64,000 bases of DNA from Clostridiales bacterium (GTDB lineage Bacteria; Bacillota; Clostridia; Christensenellales; Borkfalkiaceae), in the NCBI GenBank assembly GCA_015071005.1, contig SVIG01000002.1, forward strand, positions 248,001 to 312,000, given 5' to 3'. Shown here piece after piece: positions 1 to 7,795 of the stretch. A program made the translations under genes and the position numbers. The notes below the pieces were generated by a model that was not told where the DNA came from, did no database searches, and saw nothing but the letters and a program-made list of their open reading frames with translations. The stretch's first letter is position 1. Every line of letters starts with the position of its first letter.

Positions 1-759
1 CGCAAACTGCTTGGGCGTGATTTCCGCAAGACAATTTACGGGGAGCTTTTCGCGGATCAATTTCAGCGCCGTTTCCACTTCTTGGCGGCGCACGTTGTAT
101 TTACTTTCCACCAAATTGTGCGGCTTGTTGCAGTTTGCAACGACCAAACAGTATTCACCTAATCGCAAAGGTACGTACTCGTAATGCAGCGTCGAGCAGT
201 CGAGCAAGACCGCGTGGTCCTTCTTCCCCATCGCCGAGGCGAATTGGTCCATAATGCCGCAGTTTACGCCGGCATACTGATTTTCCGCCTTTTGCGAAAG
301 CAACGCCAATTCCACTTTATCATACTCTACGCCCGCATACTCGCAAAAGGTGACCGCCGTCGCTACTTCGATTGCCGCCGAAGACGAAAGTCCCGAGCCA
401 AATGGTACGGTGCAATCGTAATAGAGCTCGCAGCCGACGATTTCTACGCCCTTTTCTTGCAAGAAATACGCCACGCCTGCTTGATAATTCCCAATCTTTA
501 AGCCACGATAGCTATCGAGCTTATCAACGTCCAATTCCACCACGCCGTCAATGCCGCGGAACGCCATACGCACGAGCTTGCCGCCCGTCTTTCTCGCATA
601 CACGTTGCAACGCAAATTCAGCGCCGCAGGAAAAACCTTCCCACCGCAATAGTCAATATGCTCGCCGATAACGTTAATACGCCCAGCCGCCGTAAACAAA
701 TCTTCCGCTTCCGCGCCAAAAATTTCCTTAAACGCTTGTCTTGCTTCCGTCTTGCTCAT
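1..759 (-). CDS. galK: Galactokinase, 3' end cut by the window edge
   Basis: This gene is missing from the ORF track because it runs off the left edge. Translating the minus strand from an ATG at 759 gives an open frame to base 1. It contains the GHMP-kinase substrate motif GRINVIGEHIDYCGG near residue 27 and the ATP-binding motif PFGSGLSSSAAIEVATA near residue 120, followed by a galactokinase-like GIMDQFASAMG. Galactokinase phosphorylates galactose to galactose-1-phosphate in the Leloir pathway. The start is supported by an AAAGGAG ribosome binding site. It overlaps the end of lgt by about 30 bp, so the two are cotranscribed from the lgt promoter. About 250 of the usual 390 or so residues are inside the window. 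The family call is firm; galactose specificity is inferred from the motif set. Confidence 0.88.
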   Translation of the reverse strand, partial: MSKTEARQAFKEIFGAEAEDLFTAAGRINVIGEHIDYCGGKVFPAALNLRCNVYARKTGGKLVRMAFRGIDGVVELDVDKLDSYRGLKIGNYQAGVAYFLQEKGVEIVGCELYYDCTVPFGSGLSSSAAIEVATAVTFCEYAGVEYDKVELALLSQKAENQYAGVNCGIMDQFASAMGKKDHAVLLDCSTLHYEYVPLRLGEYCLVVANCNKPHNLVESKYNVRRQEVETALKLIREKLPVNCLAEITPKQFA

Positions 760-1561
760 CTTGCACGTTCTCCTTTCTTTTCTTGTTTTTCTTATAATAA
801 TACCAAATAAGATAATAGGCGATACCGCCGAGTATCAAAGCAACCGCAATCAACTGTGACGGACTCAAAAAAGGCACGATCGTCTTGCCGCGGCTATCTC
901 CACGCGCAAACTCGATCACAAACCGCCACACGCCGTATCCGATCATATATACAGGCAAAAGCGGAAATTTCTTCCCCTTAATCGGCTTGAAATATAGCCA
1001 CAAAATTATGCCTGCAAGCGCGAAAAGGGCAAGCGCTTCAAAGAGCTGTACGGGCACGAATTTCCCATACCCTTCGTCGGGGGTATCCATTTTTATCCCA
1101 TACCAAGCGTCCGTTTGATTCCCGTGGCAACAGCCTGCAAAAAGGCAACCGATTCGCCCGATACCATGCGCCAACGGCAACACCGCCGCCGCGATATCCG
1201 CCATCGCGGAAAGCTGCTTTATCGGCTCGTTATCCTTGCAATATTTTTTGCCGACACCAAACCAAATAGCAAGATATCCAGCCGCGCCGAATAATAAACC
1301 GCCGTAAAAAGTCATGCCCGTTCTTTTCGTGATTTTGAATACGCCCGTATCCATATAATTATAAAAGGCTTGGAACAAAATCGCCCCAAAAAAACCGATT
1401 ACGATCGCGCCGAAAGCGCCGTAAATGACAAGCTTTTGCAAACGCACGGAAAAACCGCGTTTTATTCCCATTTTATCCGCCACAAGCAAAGCAACGAGAA
1501 TCGCGGCGACGATGCAAAGCTCGTATAAACCCATATCTAAAAACAACGTTTTATTATACAT
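728..1561 (-). CDS. lgt: Prolipoprotein diacylglyceryl transferase family protein
   Basis: This integral membrane enzyme transfers diacylglycerol from phosphatidylglycerol to the lipobox cysteine of prolipoproteins. The protein is hydrophobic with about seven membrane segments and carries the variant family signature HGIGRIGCLFAGCCHG; E. coli-type Lgt has GRIGNF at this place. It also has the downstream VPVQLFEALALF stretch. The track starts ten codons upstream, but the AGGGGGCGGAAG ribosome binding site lies directly before the ATG at 1561, so I use MYNKTLFLDMG as the N-terminus. Length of about 277 residues is normal. A 19-base hairpin (AAGCACCC-AAA-GGGTGCTT, 1586-1604) sits in the leader just before the ribosome site. 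Coupling with galK is unusual and probably only positional. The cysteine-rich variant may be an Lgt paralogue rather than the housekeeping copy. Confidence 0.8.
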   Translation of the reverse strand: MYNKTLFLDMGLYELCIVAAILVALLVADKMGIKRGFSVRLQKLVIYGAFGAIVIGFFGAILFQAFYNYMDTGVFKITKRTGMTFYGGLLFGAAGYLAIWFGVGKKYCKDNEPIKQLSAMADIAAAVLPLAHGIGRIGCLFAGCCHGNQTDAWYGIKMDTPDEGYGKFVPVQLFEALALFALAGIILWLYFKPIKGKKFPLLPVYMIGYGVWRFVIEFARGDSRGKTIVPFLSPSQLIAVALILGGIAYYLIWYYYKKNKKRKENVQDEQDGSKTSV

Positions 1562-1612
1562 CTTCCGCCCCCTTTTTCTCATTGCAAGCACCCAAAGGGT
1601 GCTTCCTTACTG

Positions 1613-1641
1613 ATTATACAATACTTTCCCTCATTTGTCAA
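1613..1641 (-). promoter_or_regulatory. Sigma-A promoter of lgt-galK
   Basis: The minus strand reads TTGACA (1641-1636), a 17-base spacer, then TATAAT (1618-1613), a perfect consensus match. The transcript would start near 1606 and carry the 1586-1604 hairpin in its leader. Confidence 0.85.
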
Positions 1642-1691
1642 CGCTATGCGCAATATTTTTCCGCGATGTTTTTATCAAAAACACGTTCATC

Positions 1692-1703
1692 GCGTACCTG
1701 CCC
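1692..1703 (+). repeat. Recurrent 12-mer GCRTACCTGCCC
   Basis: GCGTACCTGCCC here is one of six copies I found of GCRTACCTGCCC. The others are at 2988-2999 (inside uppP), 5480-5491 (between iorB and paaK), 17201-17212 (between the BMC-T and dehydratase genes), 45894-45905 (start of the nucleotidyltransferase gene) and 52741-52752 (inside capF). All six lie in the same orientation. The surrounding bases are partly shared too: on the minus strand the pattern is roughly GGGCAGGTAYGC followed by a loosely conserved RWNGAA. Function unknown. Confidence 0.6.
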
Positions 1704-1724
1704 CATCTAATTGCATTTTAGACA

Positions 1725-1759
1725 TAAAAAAACAAAGGCTTCTCGAAGGAAGCCTTTGT
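1725..1759 (-). terminator. Intrinsic terminator after the XRE regulator
   Basis: On the minus strand ACAAAGGCTTC pairs with GAAGCCTTTGT around a six-base loop and is followed by a run of seven T. It begins one base after the stop codon of the XRE gene. Confidence 0.88.
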
Positions 1760-1760
1760 C

Positions 1761-1967
1761 TTAATCTTCTAATCCCACAAGATAATCTACGGACACGTTG
1801 AAATATTTCGCTAATGCTACTAAATTGGTTAATTTAGGCTCTCGCAGGGCGTTTTCCCATAAGCTGATTACTCCCTTGCTCACCCCTATTGCTTGCGCTA
1901 ATTCAACCTGCCCTACGCCGCTTTCCACGCGCAATTCTCTTAAACGTTCCGAAAATATTGTGCTCAT
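1761..1967 (-). CDS. Small XRE-family DNA-binding regulator
   Basis: This 68-residue protein is a single Cro/CI-type helix-turn-helix domain (ERLRELRVESGVGQVELAQ, then GVSKGVISLWENALREP) ending in FNVSVDYLVGLED, typical of stand-alone XRE regulators. It has no sensor domain. It is transcribed divergently from the membrane protein gene at 2061 across a 93-base gap holding two related dyads, one of them inside the spacer of the opposite promoter. I infer that it represses that gene and perhaps itself. It has its own terminator. Confidence 0.85.
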   Translation of the reverse strand: MSTIFSERLRELRVESGVGQVELAQAIGVSKGVISLWENALREPKLTNLVALAKYFNVSVDYLVGLED

Positions 1968-1975
1968 ATTATTAT

Positions 1976-2026
1976 CTCACAAAAGTAAGAAAAATGCTTG
2001 ATTTCTTACATTTGTAAGAGTATAAT
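1976..2026 (+). promoter_or_regulatory. Promoter with embedded operator dyads, XRE-regulated gene
   Basis: The plus-strand promoter reads TTGATT (1998-2003), 17 bases, TATAAT (2021-2026). The spacer contains the perfect palindrome CTTACATTTGTAAG (2005-2018). A second, imperfect copy CTCACAAAAGTAAG (1976-1989) lies 29 bases upstream, close to three helical turns, toward the regulator start codon. This is what a pair of XRE-repressor sites would look like. The binding itself is inferred. Confidence 0.7.
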
Positions 2027-2060
2027 GAAAGTACAATAATTTACAAAGGAGCAAAAAAAT

Positions 2061-2567
2061 ATGCATAATCAAAGAAGACAACCGTCAAAAAACAATGTTT
2101 TCATAATTTTCGTTTCTATAATAATTGCAGCTCTTGTATATTGGGGAATGACGGGCTTTAAGGGGTTGGATAAACTTAAAGATACGTTTAATAAATCTGA
2201 TAAAGAACAAACGGAAACGTTTGATAAAACACCCTATCTCGGCACGTATTACTTGGAGTCCATCGTCGTAGAAAAAAAAGACGGGACGAGCGTTCGCTAT
2301 GAAATCGGCGATTCGTATTTTGGTGAATTAAAACCCACTTCCGTCACGTTAGAACTTCAAGAAAATCACTATAACTTTATCTCTCATTTGGGTACGACCG
2401 TTTATACGATGGGAGAATGGAATAACGACAGTCGCCACGAAAATGCCTTTAATTTTGAAAACAGCAGTGGCGTGCTCGCCTTTTCCGCAAAGATTATTGA
2501 TTCCACTTTTACCCGTAGCACCACCAACAATGGAGAAACAACGACCTATACGCTGAAAAAAGCTTAA
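2061..2567 (+). CDS. Membrane-anchored protein of unknown function
   Basis: I do not recognise this 168-residue protein. A short basic N-terminus is followed by one membrane segment (residues 14-34, VFIIFVSIIIAALVYWG), a charged linker (KSDKEQTETFDK) and an extracytoplasmic domain of about 110 residues. That domain is rich in alternating beta-type stretches (YLGTYYLESIVVEKKDG, SVTLELQENHYNF) and resembles small lipocalin-like bacterial domains, but no motif makes this certain. The ribosome site ACAAAGGAG is strong. Its promoter overlaps a palindrome next to the divergent XRE gene, suggesting that expression is normally repressed. Confidence 0.7.
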   Translation: MHNQRRQPSKNNVFIIFVSIIIAALVYWGMTGFKGLDKLKDTFNKSDKEQTETFDKTPYLGTYYLESIVVEKKDGTSVRYEIGDSYFGELKPTSVTLELQENHYNFISHLGTTVYTMGEWNNDSRHENAFNFENSSGVLAFSAKIIDSTFTRSTTNNGETTTYTLKKA

Positions 2568-2616
2568 TCTACGTATACCTCTGCAAAATCAATTCTCATC
2601 AAAACGAAAAAAACAA

Positions 2617-2645
2617 TAGACATTCCCACGCCGTTATGTTATAAT
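2617..2645 (+). promoter_or_regulatory. Sigma-A promoter of uppP
   Basis: TAGACA (2617-2622), 17 bases, TATAAT (2640-2645), placed 41 bases before the uppP start codon. Confidence 0.7.
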
Positions 2646-2686
2646 ACGAATAAGCTTTGGCATAAATTATCAAGGCAGGAACATTT

Positions 2687-3544
2687 ATGGAACTCATCGA
2701 AATCTTGAAAATCGTCATACTTGGGCTCATCGAAGGGATTACCGAATGGTTGCCCGTTTCGAGTACGGGGCATTTGATTTTATTCAATAAGTTTTGGCCA
2801 CTCAAAGACGTTTCCCCGTCTTTTGCCGACATGTTCGAGTACGTGGTACAGCTTGCGGCAATCCTCGCCGTCGTCGTACTCTTTTGGAAAAAGATTTTCC
2901 CGCTCGGCAAAGAAAAAACGGAAGAAAAAAATAAGCTCGTATGGAAAAAAGACGTGCTTACTATGTGGCTGAAAGTAATCGTTGCTTGCGTACCTGCCCT
3001 GCTCGCTTTGGTTGTCGACAAGCTTTTCGAAGACCTTTCTTCCACCACAACGACCGTAATTATCGCGGCGGCTTTGATCTTCTACGGCGTGGTGTTTATC
3101 CTGATCGAAACCTTCTATAAAAAGGACGCGAAGGTGAAAGAGATTTCGCAACTTTCCTATAAATACGCATTCTTTATCGGTTGTTTCCAAGTCCTTGCGT
3201 CCATCCCTGGCACTTCTCGCTCGGGTATCACGATCATCGGCGCGCTGCTTCTTGGCGTATCGAGAGTCGCGGCGGCAGAATTCACCTTCTTCCTTGCCAT
3301 TCCGACCATGGTCGGCGCAAGCGGCTATAAGCTCTTGAAATTCTTCATGGACGAAGGGAGCATGAGCGGCGCGGAAATCGGATATCTTGTCATCGGCTCG
3401 ATCGTGGCTTTCGCCGTTTCCCTTTTCGCGATTAAGTTCCTTATGGACTTTGTGAAAAAACACGATTTCAAGGTTTTCGGTTGGTATCGAATCGCGCTCG
3501 GCTTTGTGGTTTTAAGCGCAATCGTAATTCCATCGATCGCATAA
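2687..3544 (+). CDS. uppP: Undecaprenyl-diphosphatase
   Basis: UppP (BacA) is an integral membrane phosphatase that recycles undecaprenyl diphosphate to the monophosphate carrier used for peptidoglycan and surface polysaccharides; overexpression gives bacitracin resistance. Both family signatures are present: EGITEWLPVSSTGH at residues 15-28 and PGTSRSGITI near residue 177, together with several hydrophobic segments. Length of 285 residues is typical. It is a single gene with its own promoter. The C-terminus ends just before an intergenic stretch that also contains the terminator of the opposite operon. Confidence 0.93.
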   Translation: MELIEILKIVILGLIEGITEWLPVSSTGHLILFNKFWPLKDVSPSFADMFEYVVQLAAILAVVVLFWKKIFPLGKEKTEEKNKLVWKKDVLTMWLKVIVACVPALLALVVDKLFEDLSSTTTTVIIAAALIFYGVVFILIETFYKKDAKVKEISQLSYKYAFFIGCFQVLASIPGTSRSGITIIGALLLGVSRVAAAEFTFFLAIPTMVGASGYKLLKFFMDEGSMSGAEIGYLVIGSIVAFAVSLFAIKFLMDFVKKHDFKVFGWYRIALGFVVLSAIVIPSIA

Positions 3545-3557
3545 AACGTCCTAACAA

Positions 3558-3583
3558 GATTCTTCGTTTTACTCAGAATGACA
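3558..3583. repeat. Short intergenic repeat-like sequence
   Basis: GATTCTTCG...CTCAGAATGACA resembles a small intergenic palindromic sequence that I remember from many bacterial genomes. Only one copy was noticed here, so the call rests on memory, not on repetition inside this window. Confidence 0.3.
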
Positions 3584-3610
3584 AAACGTTCATTATAATG
3601 ACCACTTTAC

Positions 3611-3647
3611 GAAAAAACGCCGCGTCGGCAGTAGCCGTCGCGGCGTT
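3611..3647 (-). terminator. Intrinsic terminator of the ior operon
   Basis: AACGCCGCG and CGCGGCGTT pair, followed after one mismatch by CGGC/GCCG around an AGTA loop. On the minus strand the stem runs directly into six T. It lies 17 bases after the ACT gene stop codon. Confidence 0.88.
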
Positions 3648-3663
3648 ATTCTATTTCCGTCAT

Positions 3664-4065
3664 TTAGACAATTTTCGCGCCTACACCTTGCAAAATTTCC
3701 ACCGCTTTTTGAGGGTTGCCCGTCTTAAAGGCAATCTTTGCGTGGCCGTCCGCACCTGCGTAGGAATACATATATTCCACGTTCACGCCGCCCTCGCCAA
3801 GCGCGATCAAAAGATCGGAAAGCGCGCCTGCTTTATCGGGTACTTCCAAGCCCACAAGCTCTACTTCCGAAGAAAGATAGCCCGCCGCGCGAAGCGCGTT
3901 CAACGCGCTCGCATTGTCTTCCGTGATAATACGCAAAATACCGAAATCCTTGGTGTCTGCAATCGACAACGCAAGCAAATTCACACCCGCTTCTTTCAAT
4001 ACCTTGCAGCAACCGCTCGCTTGACCTTCTTTGTTTTCCAAAAATACTGCGATTTGTTTAATCAT
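3664..4065 (-). CDS. Double ACT-domain protein of the arylacetate operon
   Basis: This 133-residue protein consists of two ACT-type folds. The first begins IKQIAVFLENKEGQASGCC with ADTKDFGILRII, and the second begins EVELVGLEVPDKAGALSDLL with VNVEYMYSYA. ACT domains bind small ligands, usually amino acids, and stand-alone tandem ACT proteins are commonly found beside phenylacetate-CoA ligase and indolepyruvate oxidoreductase genes. It is the last gene of the operon, 27 bases after paaK. I infer a role as an aromatic amino-acid-responsive partner of the ligase; no catalytic residues are visible. Confidence 0.82.
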   Translation of the reverse strand: MIKQIAVFLENKEGQASGCCKVLKEAGVNLLALSIADTKDFGILRIITEDNASALNALRAAGYLSSEVELVGLEVPDKAGALSDLLIALGEGGVNVEYMYSYAGADGHAKIAFKTGNPQKAVEILQGVGAKIV

Positions 4066-4092
4066 CTCGTTTTCACTCCTTATACTTTCGAC

Positions 4093-5397
4093 TTATAATT
4101 TACGACGGTCGGTAATACGTTTTGCCTTACCTTCGCTACGCGCCACCGTTCCAGGAGGAACGAGCGTAATCTTCGCGCTGACCGACAAAGCGGACGCCAT
4201 ATCGGACGAGAGTTTCTTACGGATTTCTTCTACGTGCGCGACTTCGTCGACTGAAATGGACGGCGAAAGCTCTACAACGATTTCCATCGTGTCAAGATTG
4301 TTGACGCGGTCTACGTTGATATGATAATGGGGTTGAATGTCCGCATTCTTCAAAAGTACGCTTTCGATTTGCGAAGGGAATACGTTTACGCCGCGAATGA
4401 TCAGCATATCATCACTTCTGCCCGTAATCTTGTTCAATTTAATCGTCGTTCTGCCACAAGGACAAGGATCCGCGTTCAAGCTCGCGATATCTCTCGTTCT
4501 ATAACGGAGCAAGGGCATACCTTCTTTCGTGAGCGTCGTAATGACGAGTTCGCCCGATTCGCCGTAAGGCAACGGTTCAAGCGTATCTACGTCCACGATT
4601 TCGGGATAGAAATGGTCGTCTTGGAAGTGCATACCCGTCTTATACTGACAGTCACACGCAACGCCAGGACCGGCAATTTCACTCAAACCGTAAATATCGC
4701 AAGCACGAAGACCGAGTCTTCTTTCGATATCTTCACGCATACCTTCCGACCAAGCTTCCGCGCCGAATACGCCGCCTTTAAGCTTGATGTCTACGCCGGG
4801 CTTTAAGCCCATTTTTTCCATTTCTTCCGCAAGATAAATAATATACGAAGGGGTGCAGCAAATAATGTCCGCGCCGAAATCGGTCAAAAGCTGGATTTGT
4901 TTTTGGGTGTTCCCTGCCGACGCAGGAACAACGCACGCGCCGAGCTTTTCACCACCGTAATGCATACCAAGACCGCCCGTAAACAAACCGTAGCCGTACG
5001 CAACGTGAATAATACTTTCTTCATCCGCGCCTGCCATAACAAGCGAACGCGCCGCACATTCCCCCCAAACGTCGATGTCGTTCATCGTGTAGCCCGCAAC
5101 GGTAAGCTTGCCCGTCGTTGCGCTCGATGCGTGCAAACGCACGAGATCCCGTCTCGGGCGCGCCATCATGCCAAACGGATACGCGTCACGCAAATCCTGC
5201 TTTACGGTAAAGGGAAGCTTGTATATATCATCGATCGACTTGATATCTTCGGGTTTCAGCTTCATCGCATCCATTTTTGCACGGTAAGGCTTTTGGTTTT
5301 CGTACACGTACTTGACCATCTTCACCAAACGTTCGGACTGTAAGACCTTCTTTTGATCCGCGCTCATAGTTTCAAGTTCTTTTTGAAAATATTGCAT
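4093..5397 (-). CDS. paaK: Phenylacetate-CoA ligase family enzyme
   Basis: This cytoplasmic AMP-forming ligase joins an arylacetate to CoA; run in reverse it could conserve energy from arylacetyl-CoA. The adenylation signature HASSATTGKLTVAGYT corresponds to the PaaK phosphate-binding loop, followed by AYGYGLFTGGLGMHYG, DIYGLSEIAGPGVACDC and the hinge LLRYRTRDIA. The C-terminal domain has GRSDDMLIIRGVNVFPSQIE. The track starts at 5451, but the ATG at 5397 is preceded by CAAAGGA at good spacing and gives the usual PaaK N-terminus, with a length of 434 residues. It follows iorB after a gap containing one copy of the GCRTACCTGCCC motif. The substrate is probably phenyl-, hydroxyphenyl- or indoleacetate. 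Confidence 0.9.
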   Translation of the reverse strand: MQYFQKELETMSADQKKVLQSERLVKMVKYVYENQKPYRAKMDAMKLKPEDIKSIDDIYKLPFTVKQDLRDAYPFGMMARPRRDLVRLHASSATTGKLTVAGYTMNDIDVWGECAARSLVMAGADEESIIHVAYGYGLFTGGLGMHYGGEKLGACVVPASAGNTQKQIQLLTDFGADIICCTPSYIIYLAEEMEKMGLKPGVDIKLKGGVFGAEAWSEGMREDIERRLGLRACDIYGLSEIAGPGVACDCQYKTGMHFQDDHFYPEIVDVDTLEPLPYGESGELVITTLTKEGMPLLRYRTRDIASLNADPCPCGRTTIKLNKITGRSDDMLIIRGVNVFPSQIESVLLKNADIQPHYHINVDRVNNLDTMEIVVELSPSISVDEVAHVEEIRKKLSSDMASALSVSAKITLVPPGTVARSEGKAKRITDRRKL

Positions 5398-5504
5398 ATC
5401 GTATATTCCTTTGTCGCAGTTTTCTCCTGCGGCCGCCGTTCTTCGCGGCAAAAATTATTGTTGATTTAGCAGGTTCAACGCGTACCTGCCCCACTCATTT
5501 TACG

Positions 5505-6074
5505 TTAAACGCGCTCGAAACCAAGCTCAAACGCCTTCAAATTCAATTCGCGGAATTTCGGGGGTACACACGCTGCGACCGCTTCCGTCATCACTTGCTT
5601 GTCAAAGCCGAAAAGCTTGCAAAGCGCACCGAGCATCACGATATTCGCCGCCTTCGCGCTGCCTGCTTCGAGCGCCCAAGCCTGCGCTTGAATGAAATAG
5701 GTGTTCTTATTTTCCGCTTGCAATTTTTCTTTCAAACCGGACGGATACTCCGCCGCGCCCAAAATGCAAGGCATGGGCAAAATCTTTTCCTCGTTCACGA
5801 GCAAAATGCCGTCCTTTTTCAAATAGTGCTTCACTCGCGCCGCTTCCAACGTTTCAAACGCGATAATCATATCCGCGCTACCTTCCCACACGACGGGCGA
5901 ATAAATTTTATCCCCAATCCGCACGTGCGTAACTACGCTACCGCCGCGCTGACTCATACCGTGGATTTCGGAAAGCTTACAATCCTTGCTAAGCAGCATC
6001 GCATATTTCCCAAGCACGCGGCTTGCAAGCAACGTCCCTTGACCGCCTACGCCGGCTATCAAAATATTCATCAT
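5505..6074 (-). CDS. iorB: Indolepyruvate ferredoxin oxidoreductase, beta subunit
   Basis: IorB is the gamma-domain subunit of the enzyme that oxidatively decarboxylates aryl pyruvates to arylacetyl-CoA using CoA and ferredoxin. The N-terminus MNILIAGVGGQGTLLAS is the family signature, followed by EIHGMSQRGGSVVTHVRIG. The track start at 6131 lies inside iorA. The ATG at 6074 (or the next one at 6071) sits nine bases after AGGAGG, which lies within the 3' end of iorA, so the two are translationally coupled. Length of about 190 residues is normal. Confidence 0.93.
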   Translation of the reverse strand: MMNILIAGVGGQGTLLASRVLGKYAMLLSKDCKLSEIHGMSQRGGSVVTHVRIGDKIYSPVVWEGSADMIIAFETLEAARVKHYLKKDGILLVNEEKILPMPCILGAAEYPSGLKEKLQAENKNTYFIQAQAWALEAGSAKAANIVMLGALCKLFGFDKQVMTEAVAACVPPKFRELNLKAFELGFERV

Positions 6075-6075
6075 A

Positions 6076-7794
6076 TTACACGCCCTCCTTTTGCAAACAG
6101 TTGAAAGGGCAGACCTTCGCACAAACTTCACAGCCCGTACATTGAATCGGGTCGATTACAATTCCGTCCTTACCCATACTGATAGCAGGGCAACCGAGCT
6201 TCATACAAACGCCACAGCTTCTGCAACCGTCTACTTTCACTTTCGGTTTCGGCGATTTATCAAGCAATGCGCAAGGTCTTTGCGCGATGATAACGCTCAC
6301 TTCCTTGGACGCCGTTGCGGCTTTCACCGCTTTTTCCACCGCTTTGACGTCATACGCGTCCACGATTTGCAAATCCTTCACGCCGCAGGCTTTTACAAGC
6401 TCGTCGAGCAAAACCACGGGAGCAGGGTCGCCTTTAAGATTCTTACCCGTAGCAGGATGCTGCTGATGCCCCGTCATACCCGTCGTGGAATTATCCAAAA
6501 TCATGAGCGTGATACCGCTCTCGTTATACACCGCGTTGATAAGCCCCGTCACACCGCTATGTAAAAAGGTGGAATCCCCGATTACCGCTACGTTATGACT
6601 CTCGCCGTCCGTAGCTTTTTTGAACCCGTGCGCCATACCGACGGACGCACCCATACAAACGCAAGTATCCACCGCCGAAAGGGGCGCGACTGCACCAAGC
6701 GTATAGCAACCGATGTCGCCATTGACGGTACATTTTAATTTATTCAGCACGTAGAATACGCCACGGTGCGGGCAACCTGCACACATTACGGGCGGACGCA
6801 TAGGCACTTTTTCCGCTTCCGTCGCGCCGTCGTAAGGCATATTAAACGCCTGCAAAATCTTCGGCACGGAAATTTCGCCCTGCAACGAGAAAAGCTCTTT
6901 CCCCTTGCAAGCAATCCCCGCCGCCTTCAACGCATCTTCAATAAACGGCTCTAATTCTTCAATGACGTAAAGCTCCTTTACGTGTTTAGAAAACTCCAAA
7001 ATGGCAGGGACAGGTACGGGATGAACCATACCGACCTTATAAACGTTGGCATTGGGCAACGCCTCTTTTACGTACTCGTACACCACACCCGAGCATACTA
7101 CGCCGATTTCGTTTTCATCCGTGTACTCGGCTCTATTTGCTGCGCAAGCACAGGAATATTCCACCAAATCGTTATCGCGTTTTTCCACAAACACGTGTCT
7201 TTTGATCGCGTTTGCCGGCATCATTACGTATTTTCCAATCGCCTTTTCATACTTTTTCAAAGGCTGTTCTTCGCGATCGCAAAGCTCTACCATACCGTGC
7301 GAATGCGCCACGCGCGTCGTTTCGCGCACGATAACAGGCGTATCGAATTTTTCACTGATTTCATAAGCAAGCTTGACGAATTCCTTTCCTTCGTTTGCAT
7401 CCGACGGTTCGAGCATCGGCACGTGCGCGCTTCTTGCATAATAGCGGCTGTCTTGCTCGTTTTGGGAAGAATGCATACCAGGATCGTCCGCAACGACGAT
7501 GACAAGTCCTGCGTTCACACCCGTATACGCCGCCGTAAACAGCGGGTCTGCCGCAACGTTCAAGCCCACGTGTTTCATACACGCCATACTTCTCGCACCG
7601 GCTACTGCCGACCCGATCGCCACTTCGAGCGCCACCTTTTCATTCGGCGCCCATTCCGCGTACACGCCTTCGTGCTTCACAAAATTTTCCGCAATTTCCG
7701 TACTCGGCGTGCCAGGGTAAGCAGAAAGCACCTTCACCCCCGCTTCATACGCACCGCGCGCAATCGCTTTGTTCGTTAACATCAATTCTTTCAT
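6076..7794 (-). CDS. iorA: Indolepyruvate ferredoxin oxidoreductase, alpha subunit
   Basis: IorA carries the thiamine diphosphate site and two [4Fe-4S] clusters. The pyrimidine-binding domain opens with GAYEAGVKVLSAYPGTPSTEI. The thiamine-diphosphate region contains GDIGCYTLGAVAPL and VIGDSTFLHSGVTGLINAVYN. The C-terminal ferredoxin domain has the two cysteine motifs CRSCGVCMKLGCP and CTGCEVCAKVCP. I use the ATG at 7794 (MKELMLTNKAIARG), one base after the stop of the thioesterase gene; the longer track start is inside that gene. Length of about 572 residues is typical. With IorB it produces indole-, phenyl- or hydroxyphenylacetyl-CoA from transaminated aromatic amino acids. Confidence 0.94.
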   Translation of the reverse strand: MKELMLTNKAIARGAYEAGVKVLSAYPGTPSTEIAENFVKHEGVYAEWAPNEKVALEVAIGSAVAGARSMACMKHVGLNVAADPLFTAAYTGVNAGLVIVVADDPGMHSSQNEQDSRYYARSAHVPMLEPSDANEGKEFVKLAYEISEKFDTPVIVRETTRVAHSHGMVELCDREEQPLKKYEKAIGKYVMMPANAIKRHVFVEKRDNDLVEYSCACAANRAEYTDENEIGVVCSGVVYEYVKEALPNANVYKVGMVHPVPVPAILEFSKHVKELYVIEELEPFIEDALKAAGIACKGKELFSLQGEISVPKILQAFNMPYDGATEAEKVPMRPPVMCAGCPHRGVFYVLNKLKCTVNGDIGCYTLGAVAPLSAVDTCVCMGASVGMAHGFKKATDGESHNVAVIGDSTFLHSGVTGLINAVYNESGITLMILDNSTTGMTGHQQHPATGKNLKGDPAPVVLLDELVKACGVKDLQIVDAYDVKAVEKAVKAATASKEVSVIIAQRPCALLDKSPKPKVKVDGCRSCGVCMKLGCPAISMGKDGIVIDPIQCTGCEVCAKVCPFNCLQKEGV

Positions 7795-7795
7795 C

